From contig NC_054751.1 in NCBI RefSeq assembly GCF_018143015.1, positions 27,386,783 through 27,450,782 of the forward strand: a stretch of 64,000 nucleotides of DNA, written 5' to 3'. The notes under the pieces are model-generated. The model was given only the letters and a program-made list of their open reading frames with translations, was not told the origin of the DNA and did not search any database. This stretch comes from Lytechinus variegatus. Lineage: Eukaryota; Echinodermata; Echinoidea; Temnopleuroida; Toxopneustidae. A program made the translations under genes and the position numbers. Positions within the stretch are counted from its first letter, which is position 1, and every line of letters begins with the position of its first letter. Below, piece by piece: positions 46,416 through 58,454 of the stretch.

Positions 46416-47004
46416 GTATTGAACAGTTCTTGATATTGTGATAGGAATGTATTGAGTACATGTATGTTATTACTCAAGTGTGATTACAAGACTACACTGC
46501 TTAGAATATTGCATTATGGGTAATGAACCTAGCCAGATATGAAAAGTTAAGGACTTGTGGTGGGGCTAATAAGGCTTCTGGTCCCTTTGCCTTTGAATTG
46601 GTTGCCTTACAGTTATGTTTTCAGCTGTTCATTATTTTTATGATTCATTTAAATCGAGTACTGGAAAAAATTATGTCAGTCACTCTCGCTTCTAGTAGAA
46701 TCTGATGAATTGAAAGACAGGAATTTTACATGCACTATAAAAACACCTGTACAAATTACATGTCCTCTGATGGATAAGACCCAATCTACAAGAATCTCCA
46801 GGGTTGAAGGGGGCAGCACAAGGTTATAAGGTGCCCAATCATGCCATAAAATCTGTGCATGTGTGTTCTGCATGATTCAAAATTTCAAACAAGACATGCA
46901 TATAGAACTACGGTAACTATTTGTCACTAACACAAACTGGGGGGAGCACTTCCATTGATGAGTGAGAATTTCATTTCCAAGATCTGAATCAACTCAGTCA
47001 AGAT

Positions 47005-47150
47005 AATGTCAGTTGTGTATCAATTTCAAAATGAGTTCCTACAGTATCCAATAAAAAGACTACCCATATGTCTGTATGTACAAACAGAAGATACATTATG
47101 CCAAAGAATTCTGAAAGAAATTGTGTAATTGAAATCAGTATTTTATTTTC
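47005..47150. mobile_element. TTAA-family A MITE, internal fragment
   Basis: From CAGTTGTGTATCAATTTC to GAAATTGTGTAATTG it follows 10,360-10,480 block by block. Both ends are missing. Confidence 0.6.
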
Positions 47151-47436
47151 CAAGGCTACTTTTTACAATTTAGAACATTGGATTTGGATTTCCAGGGCCC
47201 TTTTTTTATTTTCCATGGCTATTTTGAGCATTGCGGGGTGAAAATCCCAAGCCCCCATTTGATTTTTTACCTGATCAGAAAACAAATTCCACACACTTTA
47301 TTACTACATAATCCAAACTATTGCCTCTCTGCACTCTTGAAATGTAGTATGGACTATTCATTTATTCCCAAGTCTGCATCATTTTGATCCAGACTCAGTA
47401 CGGACTTTTGAGGGTGAACTCATGAAGATTGTCTAA

Positions 47437-47826
47437 TACCCTTTTCATAAACCTATCCTCCAATTAGCCACCTAAGAGTAATGCGGATAATTCAATAAAA
47501 ATTGCGTTCATAAACTCCGAAAATAAGCCGCATTATTTTTACGAGCGCCCGTCCTGAAAAAGGCGGATAATCGCCATGACAACTGGACACGCCCCCTCCG
47601 ATGCGGTTGTGTTGGAAAAGGGTGACCTTGTGACCGCACCATGGCAATTATCCGCATTATTTGGAAATGCGTTCATAAACTCAAAATCTTATCCCAATGC
47701 CGCTATTTTGCGAATAATAGCAGCATCAGAGTAATGCGGATAACTCTTGTCCTCCTCCAATTTTACGACCAAATTATGCTGCTATTAGCCGCCTAATTCA
47801 TAGTAATTGGGTTTATGAAAGGGGTA
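47437..47826 (+). mobile_element. Harbinger-type MITE, TACCCTTTTCATAAACC family, copy 1
   Basis: The termini TACCCTTTTCATAAACC and GGTTTATGAAAGGGGTA are flanked by TAA on both sides. The interior repeats ATGCGGATAA and its complement. It is 390 bp, non-coding, and lies 1.2 kb upstream of the TRIM coding exon. Confidence 0.92.
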
Positions 47827-48089
47827 TAATAGCCAAGGCTATGGGAATTCTTGATTTGTGTTTTTTTTTTTCATTTTTCCTGAAGAAAACTAGAAAAATT
47901 GGGATATCAGAATGACTCTGTTTTTTTTTTGTGCACGTTTTTTTTTTTTTTGGGGGGGGGTAAGGGCAAGAGCAGATTAACATACATTGAGACCTACATT
48001 TAATTTATAGTATCATGGTGGTCATCATGAAAATAATGTACAACCCCCCCCCAAAAAAAAAGAATACATGTAAAAATAAATACTGATGA

Positions 48090-48480
48090 TAATAATAAGA
48101 GTGTCGCTTGGGCGAGTACATAATACGCCCGCCTGTAACGCGGAAAATAGAGTTATTGGTCAAGCAAGAAAAGTGGAAGGTGGCAACTTGATCTCTGACC
48201 TTTTGACCTCAAAATCAATAGGCTTCCTGGGATTTATGTTAGTATCATACACATCAAATTATATGAGCCTAGGTTAAGTTAATTTAAAGTTATCACGTTT
48301 ACAGGGACTTCAGAAGGGTTAGATGAAAACTTGTCACTGTGACCTTGACCTTTGACCTTTTTACCTCAAAATCAAAAGGCTTCCCAGGATCCATGCTAGT
48401 ATCATACACAACAAATTATATGAGCCTAGGTTTATAAGTTAAACTAAAGTTATTGCGTTTACAAGGACTGATTTAAAATA
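48090..48480 (-). repeat. Tandem repeat with TGACCTTTGACCT motifs
   Basis: Two units of about 150-170 bp share TTTGACCTCAAAATCAA (or TTTTTACCTCAAAATCAA), GGCTTCC and TATGAGCCTAGGTT. A perfect complement of AGGTCAAAGGTCA lies at 48346-48358. It is a relative of the GTCTC-type repeats elsewhere in the window. Confidence 0.6.
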
Positions 48481-49064
48481 CATGTATGTATCTTCTGTGT
48501 GATTCTACATGTACACCATATGTTCGTTAATTTGGTGAAGATTTTATCATGAATATCTGAAAGCTTTCACTTCCACACCCACAACAGATTCAAGAAAATA
48601 AAAAATGTATTGTCAAAGCCTTTCATGACAAAAGCACAACCAAGAGGTCTGTCAAGAAAAAAACTGCAGTTTCATCCTGGACGCATGACAAACAACAATT
48701 TTTCGTCAGCCCCTGCAAGACTTAATTAATGTTCCAGTTCACTCTATTTTGACAAAGACCTCACTGCTGTTAATTGTCATTTGACAGGCATTTTTCAATA
48801 CATTTACTGTGTTTTTTAATCTGTCCCTGTTGTTACCTATTGTCTTTTTACAGGGATTGGCTTTATTTTCTGTGATGCATGTATATATCGGATAGTGATG
48901 ACTGTTTCTTAGAAGTGCAGATCACACATAATGGTATAAACCATAATGAATGTTAGAGCATCCCTTCAAGCATGTTATGTGTTGTGTTTACATTGCCGCT
49001 ATCCACATCTGATCAGCAAACTGTGTTCTGTGTTGTTCTTTGTCACAGAAAACCAGATCACATT

Positions 49065-51119
49065 ATGGCCAGTCCGCTTTCCCCAGTACATGGACCAAAG
49101 ATTACAGAGGGTCTCCACACACATCTTATGTGTCCAATCCATCTGGACATCCTGAAGAATCCAAAGACACTGGCTTGTCAACATGTGGTATGTGAGGATT
49201 GTATTGAAAAATGGATAGATGCCAATAATGGGGAGCTCTGCTGTCCAGAATGTCGTGTTGCACAGCCGCTTCCTGCAGGAGGCGCAAAGGGGCTTCCCAG
49301 TAACTTCAGAATCGCAAGTCTCTGTGAGTTTGTTGAGAGCATGATGAGTATGCAGGATAGTGAAGTTGCTGCTTGCGAGGAGCATTTGAAGAAACCTGTC
49401 GCCCAAATTTGTCTTCATTGCAAGTCCCCGGTCTGTGAAGAATGTGTCCAGGTTAGTCATAGGTCTCACAAGACAGTCCTCATAGAAGAGTTCTTAAAAG
49501 TAATGGGTGATCCACTGCCCAAGTTGATCGGTCAAGCTAAGAACAAACTCAAAGAAATCTTCACAGCTGTAGATGTTCTTGAGAAGACAAGAACAGATCT
49601 GAGAGAAAATTATAAATTGGCTAAACATGAAACAGATGATCATGTGCATAAGTTGATGAAGATGATGACCCAAGCCCATGTGAAAATGAATGGAGAAATT
49701 GAAAAGAAATACTCTGAGAAAGAAGGGGCTTTGATTGCTCAGCTTGAAATGCTAACCTGTGCCAGAAAAGAGATTTCTGAACTGATTGATTCACATCATG
49801 CTGGAGGGGACTTGAGCATGACCAAATCTGTCATGACAGCTTCTGGGCAGCAACTGTGGAATGAACTCACGAATGTGTTGCAGCAAGATGTGCCTCTTGC
49901 TCCAGGCCATAACAGTCAGATATCAGTTCAGTGGGATAAGGATCTTGAAATTGCTATCCAGAGGGAGAATCTAGGCAAAGTTCTGACAAAGCCAGTGCCA
50001 AATAGCCATCAGACTACCCTTTCTTTGTCAGCATCCCGAGCCGATGTCCAGTCAGAAGTCGAGATTAAGGTTGCTCTTAGAGATGCTGTCGGCTCTCCTG
50101 TAAAGTCCTGTGATATATCTTCTCTAGTTGGCACTGTCTCAGCCCCCGGAAGTTTTACAGGTGTAGTCGAATTCACACAAGGAGAAGCTAGTTTCGCCAT
50201 TGCATGTTTCACACCCAAGTACATTGGAAAGTACAGGATTGAAGTAGAGCTGTTTGGAAATCCTGTGAAGAATAGTCCTCTAAACCTGATAGCTAAGCCA
50301 AGAGGAGCAATGAAGATCAATGAAAGGCGTAACTTCAATCAGCCTCATGATATCATTCAGCAGGATGACAACTTCTACATAGCAGACAAAGGAAACAACC
50401 AAGTAGTCATCATGGACAAGCAGTTCAATCAAGTTGGGAAGTTCCTGCCACCATCTGACCCTTCACTTCCAAAGCTTGATCCATATTCCATAGTTTACAC
50501 TGGGAAGACCTTTGCTGTCACTGACCTGAAACAAAAATGCGTCCTTGAATTCACTAACTCTACCTTCTTGCAGCGATTTGGCCAGGGTATCCTCTCTCAG
50601 CCGACAGGAATAGCATGTGACAAGGAAGGCAACGTGTATGTTGCAGATTCCCAAAAGAATTGTATCTTTGTCTTTAACCAACTCAGAGAACATATTGCTG
50701 TTCTAGGTGGACCTGGTGCTACAAGAGGGCAGTTTGACAAACCTTGGTTCATTGCTATGAATTCCAAAGGTGAAGTGGTCGTCGCAGACAATGGAAACCA
50801 CCGCATTCAAGTCATCGACCCTACCAAGGATGAAGTCACCAGATTGATTAATATCCATCATAACCAGAAGACATGGGATGTACGGGGCTTGGCTGTGGAC
50901 AGGAATGACAATATCTATGTCACTGTCCGCCAGAGTGGCAGCATGAGGGGCTGGAGTACAGAGACGGCCATAGCCTATAGTCCTGAGGGAGTGTTCCTCG
51001 GTAACTTCGGAGAAGGTTTTAACTACGTGAGAGGCATGACTGTTATTGAAGACGAAGAGAATATGATTGTAATGATTGTTGATGGAGGCAATTATCGCAT
51101 CAAGGGATATCAAATGTAG
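49065..51119 (+). CDS. TRIM-NHL protein (RING, B-box, coiled coil, filamin, NHL)
   Basis: A predicted RING E3 ubiquitin ligase of TRIM2/TRIM3/TRIM71 architecture, 684 residues from ATG 49065. RING: C23, H26, C38, H40, C43, C46, C60, C63; H26 replaces the usual second Cys. B-box 2 is complete (C104, H107, C116, C119, C124, C127, H132, H135). A charged coiled coil spans about 142-270, a filamin/ABP280 domain about 312-408, and six NHL blades about 422-684 (for example QPTGIACDKEGNVYVADSQ and VVVADNGNHRIQVID). The frame stays open upstream to 48972, but TTTGTCACAG at 49039-49048 looks like a splice acceptor and ATG 49065 has A at -3 and G at +4, so a 5' non-coding exon is likely. The whole coding region is one exon. 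Family members regulate RNA, actin motors or innate signalling; the specific role here is unknown. It may be one of many paralogues. Confidence 0.93.
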   Translation: MASPLSPVHGPKITEGLHTHLMCPIHLDILKNPKTLACQHVVCEDCIEKWIDANNGELCCPECRVAQPLPAGGAKGLPSNFRIASLCEFVESMMSMQDSEVAACEEHLKKPVAQICLHCKSPVCEECVQVSHRSHKTVLIEEFLKVMGDPLPKLIGQAKNKLKEIFTAVDVLEKTRTDLRENYKLAKHETDDHVHKLMKMMTQAHVKMNGEIEKKYSEKEGALIAQLEMLTCARKEISELIDSHHAGGDLSMTKSVMTASGQQLWNELTNVLQQDVPLAPGHNSQISVQWDKDLEIAIQRENLGKVLTKPVPNSHQTTLSLSASRADVQSEVEIKVALRDAVGSPVKSCDISSLVGTVSAPGSFTGVVEFTQGEASFAIACFTPKYIGKYRIEVELFGNPVKNSPLNLIAKPRGAMKINERRNFNQPHDIIQQDDNFYIADKGNNQVVIMDKQFNQVGKFLPPSDPSLPKLDPYSIVYTGKTFAVTDLKQKCVLEFTNSTFLQRFGQGILSQPTGIACDKEGNVYVADSQKNCIFVFNQLREHIAVLGGPGATRGQFDKPWFIAMNSKGEVVVADNGNHRIQVIDPTKDEVTRLINIHHNQKTWDVRGLAVDRNDNIYVTVRQSGSMRGWSTETAIAYSPEGVFLGNFGEGFNYVRGMTVIEDEENMIVMIVDGGNYRIKGYQM

Positions 51120-53540
51120 CCTCTTTGATTTGATCAACCTTTGCCACAGTATGAAGTGATACTGATAAACATTAAGTCAGCTTTCTTATTGAAGGTTTGT
51201 TGGTGTTCATACTGTGACAGCTCTCTTTTCAATTCTTGTTATTGCCATTGGTATCTTCCAGAGCTCAAATAGATTTACATTTGGTATTAGTGGATACCCC
51301 TCAGCCTACAAACCTCTTAAGAAGAATAAAACTTCTTATTTCAGGACAATCACGCACATTTTCATACCTCTGTGCTCACTTGATTGTCATTTGGTTGTTT
51401 GTCCCATTTTTTTTTTCTTGCCTTAACCTGCATATTATATTATGTATCAACTGAATTAATTTCAAACCTCTGACGAGTTCAGAGATATCAAAGACAAAGG
51501 GCACACAGGTCATTATACATATATGGCTCATTCTTCACAATGATTTACATCGTAAATTTAAAAAAAGGACATTGGATGGATTTTAAATTTGGTGCGTGTA
51601 TGGAAATAGGATTCTTTTTTTTTTTCATTTTGGGGCATCGCTAGGTCAAAGGTTGCGGAGGTCAATATTAACCTGAAAATGGATAATTGAGAAACAAAAC
51701 CGTTTGAAGGTTCAAGTTTAAAATTGGTTCTTGTTTGCAAGAGATAATATCTGTTGTCCCAGAATTTAATTGTATACAAGCGAATATTTTTTTTCTGGTG
51801 GTCACTATACATGTAAATCCACTTTAACTTGAATCCCTATCCAAGTTACAATGATCCGGCTATACTTATGGGGGTCAAAGGTTAAAGGTCGTGGAGATAA
51901 TGCTTATGTGTAAATAGTTTACTCCCATTTGTGCATATACATGTACATAAATTGTTTAGAATATTGATAATGATATATCTAATCAGATTTTTAAGGTTGT
52001 ACCAAAGGTCAATCTTTGGAATGCTTATCCTTCATGTAGCAATATTTGAAAAGATATTATTCATGACATTATTTTATATTTAAGAATTTATGTATAGATT
52101 TGTAATTTTAGATAATTTGGAAATGGCCGTTTTTCACTATATGCAATAAAAAAAATCATTGGCTGTTATGCTGACCACATTGTAACTTCTAGGCACCAAA
52201 TATATCAGTATTCTGAAAACCATGTACTTGTGTTAAATTTTGCATTTAATTTCCATCTACATGTAGCATTCTTAGTCTTTTAATGTATGCTCTATGCAAG
52301 TATCCTGGTTGCATAGAATAAATGACATACATTAGGACTGTTTAAATGCACAATTCATTAATGGCTTTTAGAGAACTGTTCAATGAGAATTAATTTAATT
52401 TTTCAAATTAGATTCATAGACATATCTACATCTATAGGAGGGAAAAATATCTTATTTTCAGGGTGTTTAGAGCCTAGAGGTCAAAGATAATTATAATGTT
52501 TGAAAATGGCTCTTTGACATTTTCTAATAATCACAAATAGATCAACTCTGCAATCTGCTTATTGATCATATGAAATTAATGATCTTATTGGGGGCACAAG
52601 AGGAAAACACATTAATTTAAATATCAACTATGAAAGAAATAACCAAAGAACTGATAAACAATCAAATTCAAACTGGCTTATGGATGCAAGTGGGATTGAC
52701 AATAATTTTATTAGGATATTAAGGCTTATGAAAGCTTTGGGAGTTAAATTTCATATCTGAAATACATTTAGCTAAGGCTTGGATTTTTACTCTGTATGTG
52801 ACAACTCATTTCAGAAGATAGGAAGTATTATGTGTATATGGGCCAATTACATCTCTTCTAGTGTTTAATTAAAGTTTGTAGAAATGTAAAACATTATCTT
52901 TAGAGTGTATTGCATTTACTCAGAATACTACCAAGGAGAAATAGAAAATGACAGGAATTAATGCACGCCAAACTCAAGACAAAAAATCTTAGTCATCTGT
53001 CCTATCTCAAGTCAAGCAGTGAACCCTTTTTTTTGCACTTGGCCTCTGCTACTCTATGCACTTCTGATTCCATAAATGTGTCAAATGTATATTTGTGTAC
53101 CTTCTTGCTTAATATCTATTCTATTTTTACATTTCTTATTAAAGTGGGCATACAATAAAGCCGTCTGTAAATATGCTAGAGGAGACGAGTACATATTATA
53201 AATGTATAAATGAGGCGTAGTTTACTTGTCATGTGCACATATATGGGTGTTTGGATGTTTGTTGAGTAATTGATGTGGTTCAAATATGATTGACACCACA
53301 TAAAGCTTATCTCAAGGTCCAGTTTACATATATAGCCTTAACATTTCACTATTGCTCATTTTTTCATGTCATCATGAACATTCCTTTGAAAATATTGCAT
53401 CATTGTCTCATTCCTAATGAGCAGATTGAAATTGATAGCCGGCGGCTTGCTTTAAGTCATAGATTGTATTCAGTGCGGTATATATAGATATACCTGCTAT
53501 AACGTATTGTCTTGATATAATTGTACTCAGTATCGTCTTA
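51120..53540 (+). other. TRIM 3' UTR and downstream DNA
   Basis: AATAAA-type signals occur at about 51,327, 52,145, 52,317 and 53,154. Which one is used cannot be decided by eye. An AGGTCAAAGGTTAAAGGTC-like phrase occurs near 51,875. Otherwise AT-rich with nothing recognised. Confidence 0.4.
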
Positions 53541-53930
53541 TACCCCTTTCATAATCCCCATTAAAATGAATTAGCCGGCTAATAGCAGCATAATTTGGTC
53601 GTAAAATTGGAGGAGGACAAGAGTTATCCGCATTACTCTGATGCTGCTATTATCCGCATAATAGCAGCATCGGGACAAGATTTTGAGTTTATGAACGCAT
53701 TTCCAAATTATGCGGATAACTGCCATGGTGCGGTCACAAGGTCACCCTTTTCCAACACAACCGCATCGGAGGGGGCGTGTCCAGTTGTCATGGCGATTAT
53801 CCCCCTTTTTCAGGACGGGCGCTCGTAAAAATAATGCGGCTTGTTTTCGGAGTTTATGAACGCAATTTTTATTGAATTATCCGCATTACTCTTAGGCGGC
53901 TAATTGGAGGATAGGTTTATGAAAAGGGTA
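53541..53930 (-). mobile_element. Harbinger-type MITE, TACCCTTTTCATAAACC family, copy 2
   Basis: The ends are TACCCCTTTCATAATCC and GGTTTATGAAAAGGGTA, with TTA on both outer sides. It is 390 bp, the same length as the copy at 47437 and in opposite orientation. Together the two bracket the TRIM gene. Confidence 0.92.
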
Positions 53931-54380
53931 TTATTCTATTGCTTGTTAAATATAAAGATTTACCTTACTGTTGTACATGTTTCAACCCCCATGCCCCCAT
54001 GGAGTTCATAGTACAGAGTTCAGAGATTTTTATTGAGCAGAGAGCTCCTAGCCCAATGCATGCATTCAATACTGTACCAATATCATGAAATATTCTGTTT
54101 AGAGGCTCTCAAGAAAAATAGAAAGAATGAGAGTTTGTATGATGGTCTTGGTGCCAAGAACTGATATAATACTTCAGTTTTATAGACTTAAATGTCTCTA
54201 ATATTTCTTAAAATTCATGTAAATTATTCCAAAGAGAAAGTGATGTATCAGAGAAAGCTATGGCATATTCTTACAGTACTGTCTACTGTACTCAATATTA
54301 TATATCATTATACATATATTATGTCAAATACATTTCACATTGAAAATGAAGATTAACATTATCTTAGTGCATCTGAACCT

Positions 54381-55472
54381 ATTTTTGTCTCACCTGCATA
54401 GCAGAGTGAGACTATAGGTGCCGCTTTTCCGACGGCGGCGGCGTCAACATCAAATCTTAACCTGAGGTTAAGTTTTTGAAATGACATCATAACTTAGAAA
54501 GTATATGGTCCTAGTTCATGAAACTTGGCCATAAGGTTAATCAAGTATTACTGAACATCCAGTAGAGTTTCATGTCACATGACCAAGGTCAAAGGTCATT
54601 TAGGGTCAATGAACTGAGACCATGTTGGGGGAATCAACATCAAAATCTTAACCTGAGGTTAAGTTTTTGACATGTCATCATAACTTAGAAAATATATAGA
54701 CCTAGTTCATTAAACTTAGACATAAGGTTAATCAAGAATCACCAAACATCCTGCATCAGTTTCATGTCACATGACCAAGGTCAAAGGTCATTTAGGGTCA
54801 ATGAACTTTGGCCGATTTGGGGGTATCTGTTGAATTACAATAAAAAATTTAAAAGTTTTTGGATTTGATTCATGAAACTTGGACATAATAGTAATCAAGT
54901 ATCACTGAACATCCTGTGCAAGTTTCAGGTCACATGATCAAGGTCAAAGGTCATTTAGGGTCAATGAACTTTGGCTGAATTGTGGGTATTTGTCGAATTA
55001 CCATAACTTTGAAAGTATGTTGGTCTAGTTCATAAGACTTGGACATAAGAGTAATCAAGTATCACTGAACATCCTGTGCGCATTTTAGGTCACATGACAA
55101 AGGTCAGTGAACTTTGGCCATATTGGGGTATCTGTTGAATTACCATCATAAATTTGCAAGTTTATTGATCTAACTTTTGAAACTTGGACATAAGAGTAAT
55201 CAAGTATCACTGAATATCCTGTGCAAGTTTCAGGTCACATGAACAAGGTCAAAGGTCATGTGAGGTCAATGAATTTTGGCCACATTGGGGGTATTTGTTG
55301 AATTACCATCCTATCTCTGTAAGTGTATTGGTCTAGTTCATAAAACGTGGAAATAAGAGTAACCAAGTATCACTGAACATTTTGTGAGAGTTAAAGTAGT
55401 TTTCAAAGTCAGCACTGCTGCTATGTTGAATCGCGTGATGCAGGTGAGACAGCCAGAGGCATTCCACTTGTT
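54381..55472 (+). repeat. GTCTCACCTGCAT-family repeat, copy 1
   Basis: Starts GTCTCACCTGCATAGC and closes GATGCAGGTGAGAC, followed by GGCATTCCACTTGTT. The interior is a tandem of about five diverged units of 160-190 bp, each with AACTTGGACATAA, CACTGAACATCCTG and GGTCACATGA blocks. Exact AGGTCAAAGGTCA occurs at 54586, 54778, 54941 and 55246. Confidence 0.85.
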
Positions 55473-56067
55473 GTATTTAGAGTATAGTCAGATATGTTAT
55501 ATTGACATTTTAGCAATAGAATCGATGGAATTCAAACACCACATACATTCTTTTCATGTAAAAGTTAATAGGATTTCATTTGTTTATGAATAGTTTAAGG
55601 TGAGCATATATTGTGAGGTTGTGTTTTGAGTTAATGAAAAGAAAAATGAACCATCACTATACTGCTGTAGAATACTCAGTGATATTTTATTAACATGCCT
55701 TGATTGTTGAAGTTTTGAAATGCACATGTATGTATGCAGCTGTGATGTAAAAGAAATTGAATTATTTAATTTACTATATTACAAAGTTGTAGTCAAAGTT
55801 TGTAGTGGTTGCTATTTTAGGTATTGATATATTGGCTCATTTTCAATGCAGATTTATCTTTTATTCAAATTTATTGGGGGAAAAATCGACGCTCCAACTA
55901 ATCCTGGATCAATCTAACTATAACTATTTCATGATATAACTATTTCATTGATCATAAATGCAACTCGGATATATGTTTATTTTTCACCTCACTTTAATAG
56001 ACTCAACTCACAGTCTGAGAGTAGGGACAGCACAATTACCCAAAGACAGTGAAAGTCAAATGTCATT
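55473..56067. other. Gene-free stretch
   Basis: AT-rich DNA with no recognised coding or repeat structure. Confidence 0.4.
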
Positions 56068-56393
56068 GGCCCGTATTCTGAAGTCTGGTTTAACTTAGAC
56101 CATGGTCTAACTCTGCTAAAATTATGGGAAGCCAAAAGTCTCAAAATTTTTATTAAGTTGTATGTTTCTTCTGTTTACTGTGCTGTTTCCTGATTCATCG
56201 ATGGTGAAGACGATCGCTCTATTTATACTTCCTAGACAATTGTGATTGATTTGAGAGCCAAATGAGCTGAATTATGATATCTCTCCTGTTAGTGATTTAT
56301 GTAACGATTGGCTGTCCATACTTAAACCACCTCTTTAAACCTGAGTTTAAGTTAAACCCGAGTTTAAGTTAACCTGACTTCAGAATTGTGTCC
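56068..56393. mobile_element. MITE with GGCCCGTATTCTGAAGTC termini, copy 2
   Basis: A diverged copy of 11107-11417. It begins GGCCCGTATTCTGAAGTCTG and ends CTGACTTCAGAATTGTGTCC. It shares TTAGACCATGG, GATTGGCTGTCCATACTTAA and the TTAAGTTAAACCCGA block; that last block is duplicated here. Confidence 0.8.
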
Positions 56394-57329
56394 ATCTCAT
56401 TTGTGCTCCCCTTGATGTTTTAGGGGGATCTATTTCCAGCCATTTTATTGACCCATTTTGTCTCTATCAGGGTAGTGTGTCCATGCCAGGTCCTGTTACT
56501 GTTTAACATGCAGGGCCTCATCCAAAGATATACGACTTTCAATGATTATTTCCAGCGTTTATGCGTATATAGTGCCAATAAATATATGTTTTATTTTTTA
56601 ATAAATAACATTAATCATGTGCAATTGAAAAGTTAATTTGAATGTGAAATATATTTATTTTGAATGCTTGTATTATTGGACACACATTTCTCATTATGTT
56701 GAAAAAGGTTAATTTATTTGTAAAGATATATTAACGTTTATTATTGTAACTCCATACATATATACAAGATTAATTTACTTTGTTGTTAAATCTTCATTTT
56801 TATGTGTATTAAAGAATGATTTAATCAAGGAAATTTCACCAAAATCGAATATGAAATAAGATATTACAGTATGACACACTTTTGAAGTTTTGTTTGCTTG
56901 CGCTAACAATGATATGCAAATTAGGAAACCATTCTTTCCCACACACTTTCTTTAGTATTTGAATATATGATAGCTGTTCACCAATTATATTCATGATTAT
57001 TATGGTTTTATTTTTTGGTTCCATGAGAATTCACACCATAATTTGATTTAGTTGATGTAAAAATCATTATGTTTGATGCTACAAATAATAAGTCCCAACA
57101 TTAATATGCAAATTCCATGCATTTTCGCCTCTTAACGGCTCAATATTTGATTTAAAAAACACTCAAATATGTAAACATCGAAAATTAATCTTATAGCGCT
57201 TCTCCCGGGACCTACATACATGTACAGTATATATGCCGTCATCTTGTGTGAAATGATTTTCAACAACATGCATTTTGTAGATTTTTTTCTCCTTCACACA
57301 GTGAAAAAAAATAGCACTTTGTTTATAAG

Positions 57330-57478
57330 CCTGTCACTCTAACAACAAGTTGTTTAATCTTATGTAATTGTTCAAACTTTTTAAACAACTTGTTTAAAAA
57401 GTTTGAACAGTTTAACATATGTTAAACTGTTCAAACAGATGTTTGAAAAGTATAAACAGTAGTTATAAGAGTGACAGG
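57330..57478. mobile_element. MITE made of chained palindromes
   Basis: CCTGTCACTCT and AGAGTGACAGG are the ends. Inside, 57370-57408 is a perfect 19-bp-arm hairpin with one central base, and 57401-57436 is a perfect 36-bp palindrome centred on CATATG. The two overlap by GTTTGAAC, and a third pair (TTCAAAC...GTTTGAA, 57430-57447) follows. Non-coding. Confidence 0.88.
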
Positions 57479-57943
57479 TTTAAACAACGTGCTTACCATT
57501 TTAAACAGTGTTTTTACAGTGTTATCTACATGTAGTTTCCAGATCATAAATTTGTTACTATTTTTATGCACAGATTTTTTTTTTGTAAATTGAGCTTTAA
57601 TGGCCACGTCTTTACTTTCCTCTTATGTAGCTATCAGAGTGCCATGTCGGGGGAGGGGGGGGGGGTGTTTACATGCCATTTTTATACATTCAACAGTGTA
57701 CTGGGTAAAGAAAACTTGCATCAATTTCTGGGCAAGTATAGACATTGACAAAATTGACGAAATTTGAGAAAAAATACTGTCAAATTTTACAATGCAAAAT
57801 GTGTTTGAAATTTGGAATCTGTTAATAGAAAACATGAAAATGGGTGAATTTAGCTACCTGTAAACAATTCTTTCAAAATTGAATGTTTTTATTAAGCAAC
57901 TATGATCAGCTGATAAAGAGTGAAAATCGCTGTCAAAATATAA

Positions 57944-58112
57944 GGGATACTCCCTGCTTGAATTAGAGTTAAATTAATCGAGTAAAATGCTGAAAATTTC
58001 ATCAAATATAACGAATTTATTGAATTTTAAAGTTTAGACATATTTTGTGAAAATAGCTATGTACACGTCTTCTTGAATATTCATTAGGTGGGCCGATGAT
58101 GTCTTTACTTTC
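57944..58112. mobile_element. Family B TTAA MITE, truncated copy 2
   Basis: It follows 45,640-45,800 (AAATGCTGAAAATTTCATC, then TGAATATTCATTAGGTGGGC) and stops abruptly where the GTCTCGCC repeat begins at 58119. The other half is not found beyond that repeat. Confidence 0.65.
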
Positions 58113-58118
58113 CTTTTT

Positions 58119-58454
58119 GTCTCGCCCACCAGAGGTAGAGACGAGACTTAGGGGTCGAAATGTCGTCCGTCCGTCACAAACCTTATGACACTTAACTCCA
58201 CAGCCTTAAGTCACTTTTCAACCAAACGTAGATGGTAGGTGGACTTGAGGAACCTGTGTGTTATGCTGCAGTCGGAGGTCACATGGTAAGGTCGAAGGTC
58301 ATTTTCAGGTCAACATTAAAGTTTTACGTTCAAGGCTCTTATGACAAGTGTTATTCAATCCCAGTCATTTCACAATGAAGTTTCGATACAATTCTTTTGC
58401 GTGCCCTCGCAAATCACGATATTTCTGGTTATTTTTCATAAGTGGGCGAGACAC
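58119..58454 (+). repeat. GTCTCGCC-family repeat
   Basis: The ends are GTCTCGCCCACCAG and AGTGGGCGAGAC. The interior (GTCGTCCGTCCGTCACAAAC, TTTTCAACCAAACGTAG, GGTCACATGGTAAGGTC) matches 2371-3012. The region after it (58,485-58,575) recurs at about 62,605-62,690, so a further dispersed repeat adjoins. Confidence 0.7.

Noticed and set aside
48999-49469. 156-codon - strand frame opposite the TRIM gene
   Set aside because: A shadow of the RING/B-box coding region; the + strand carries all zinc-binding motifs.
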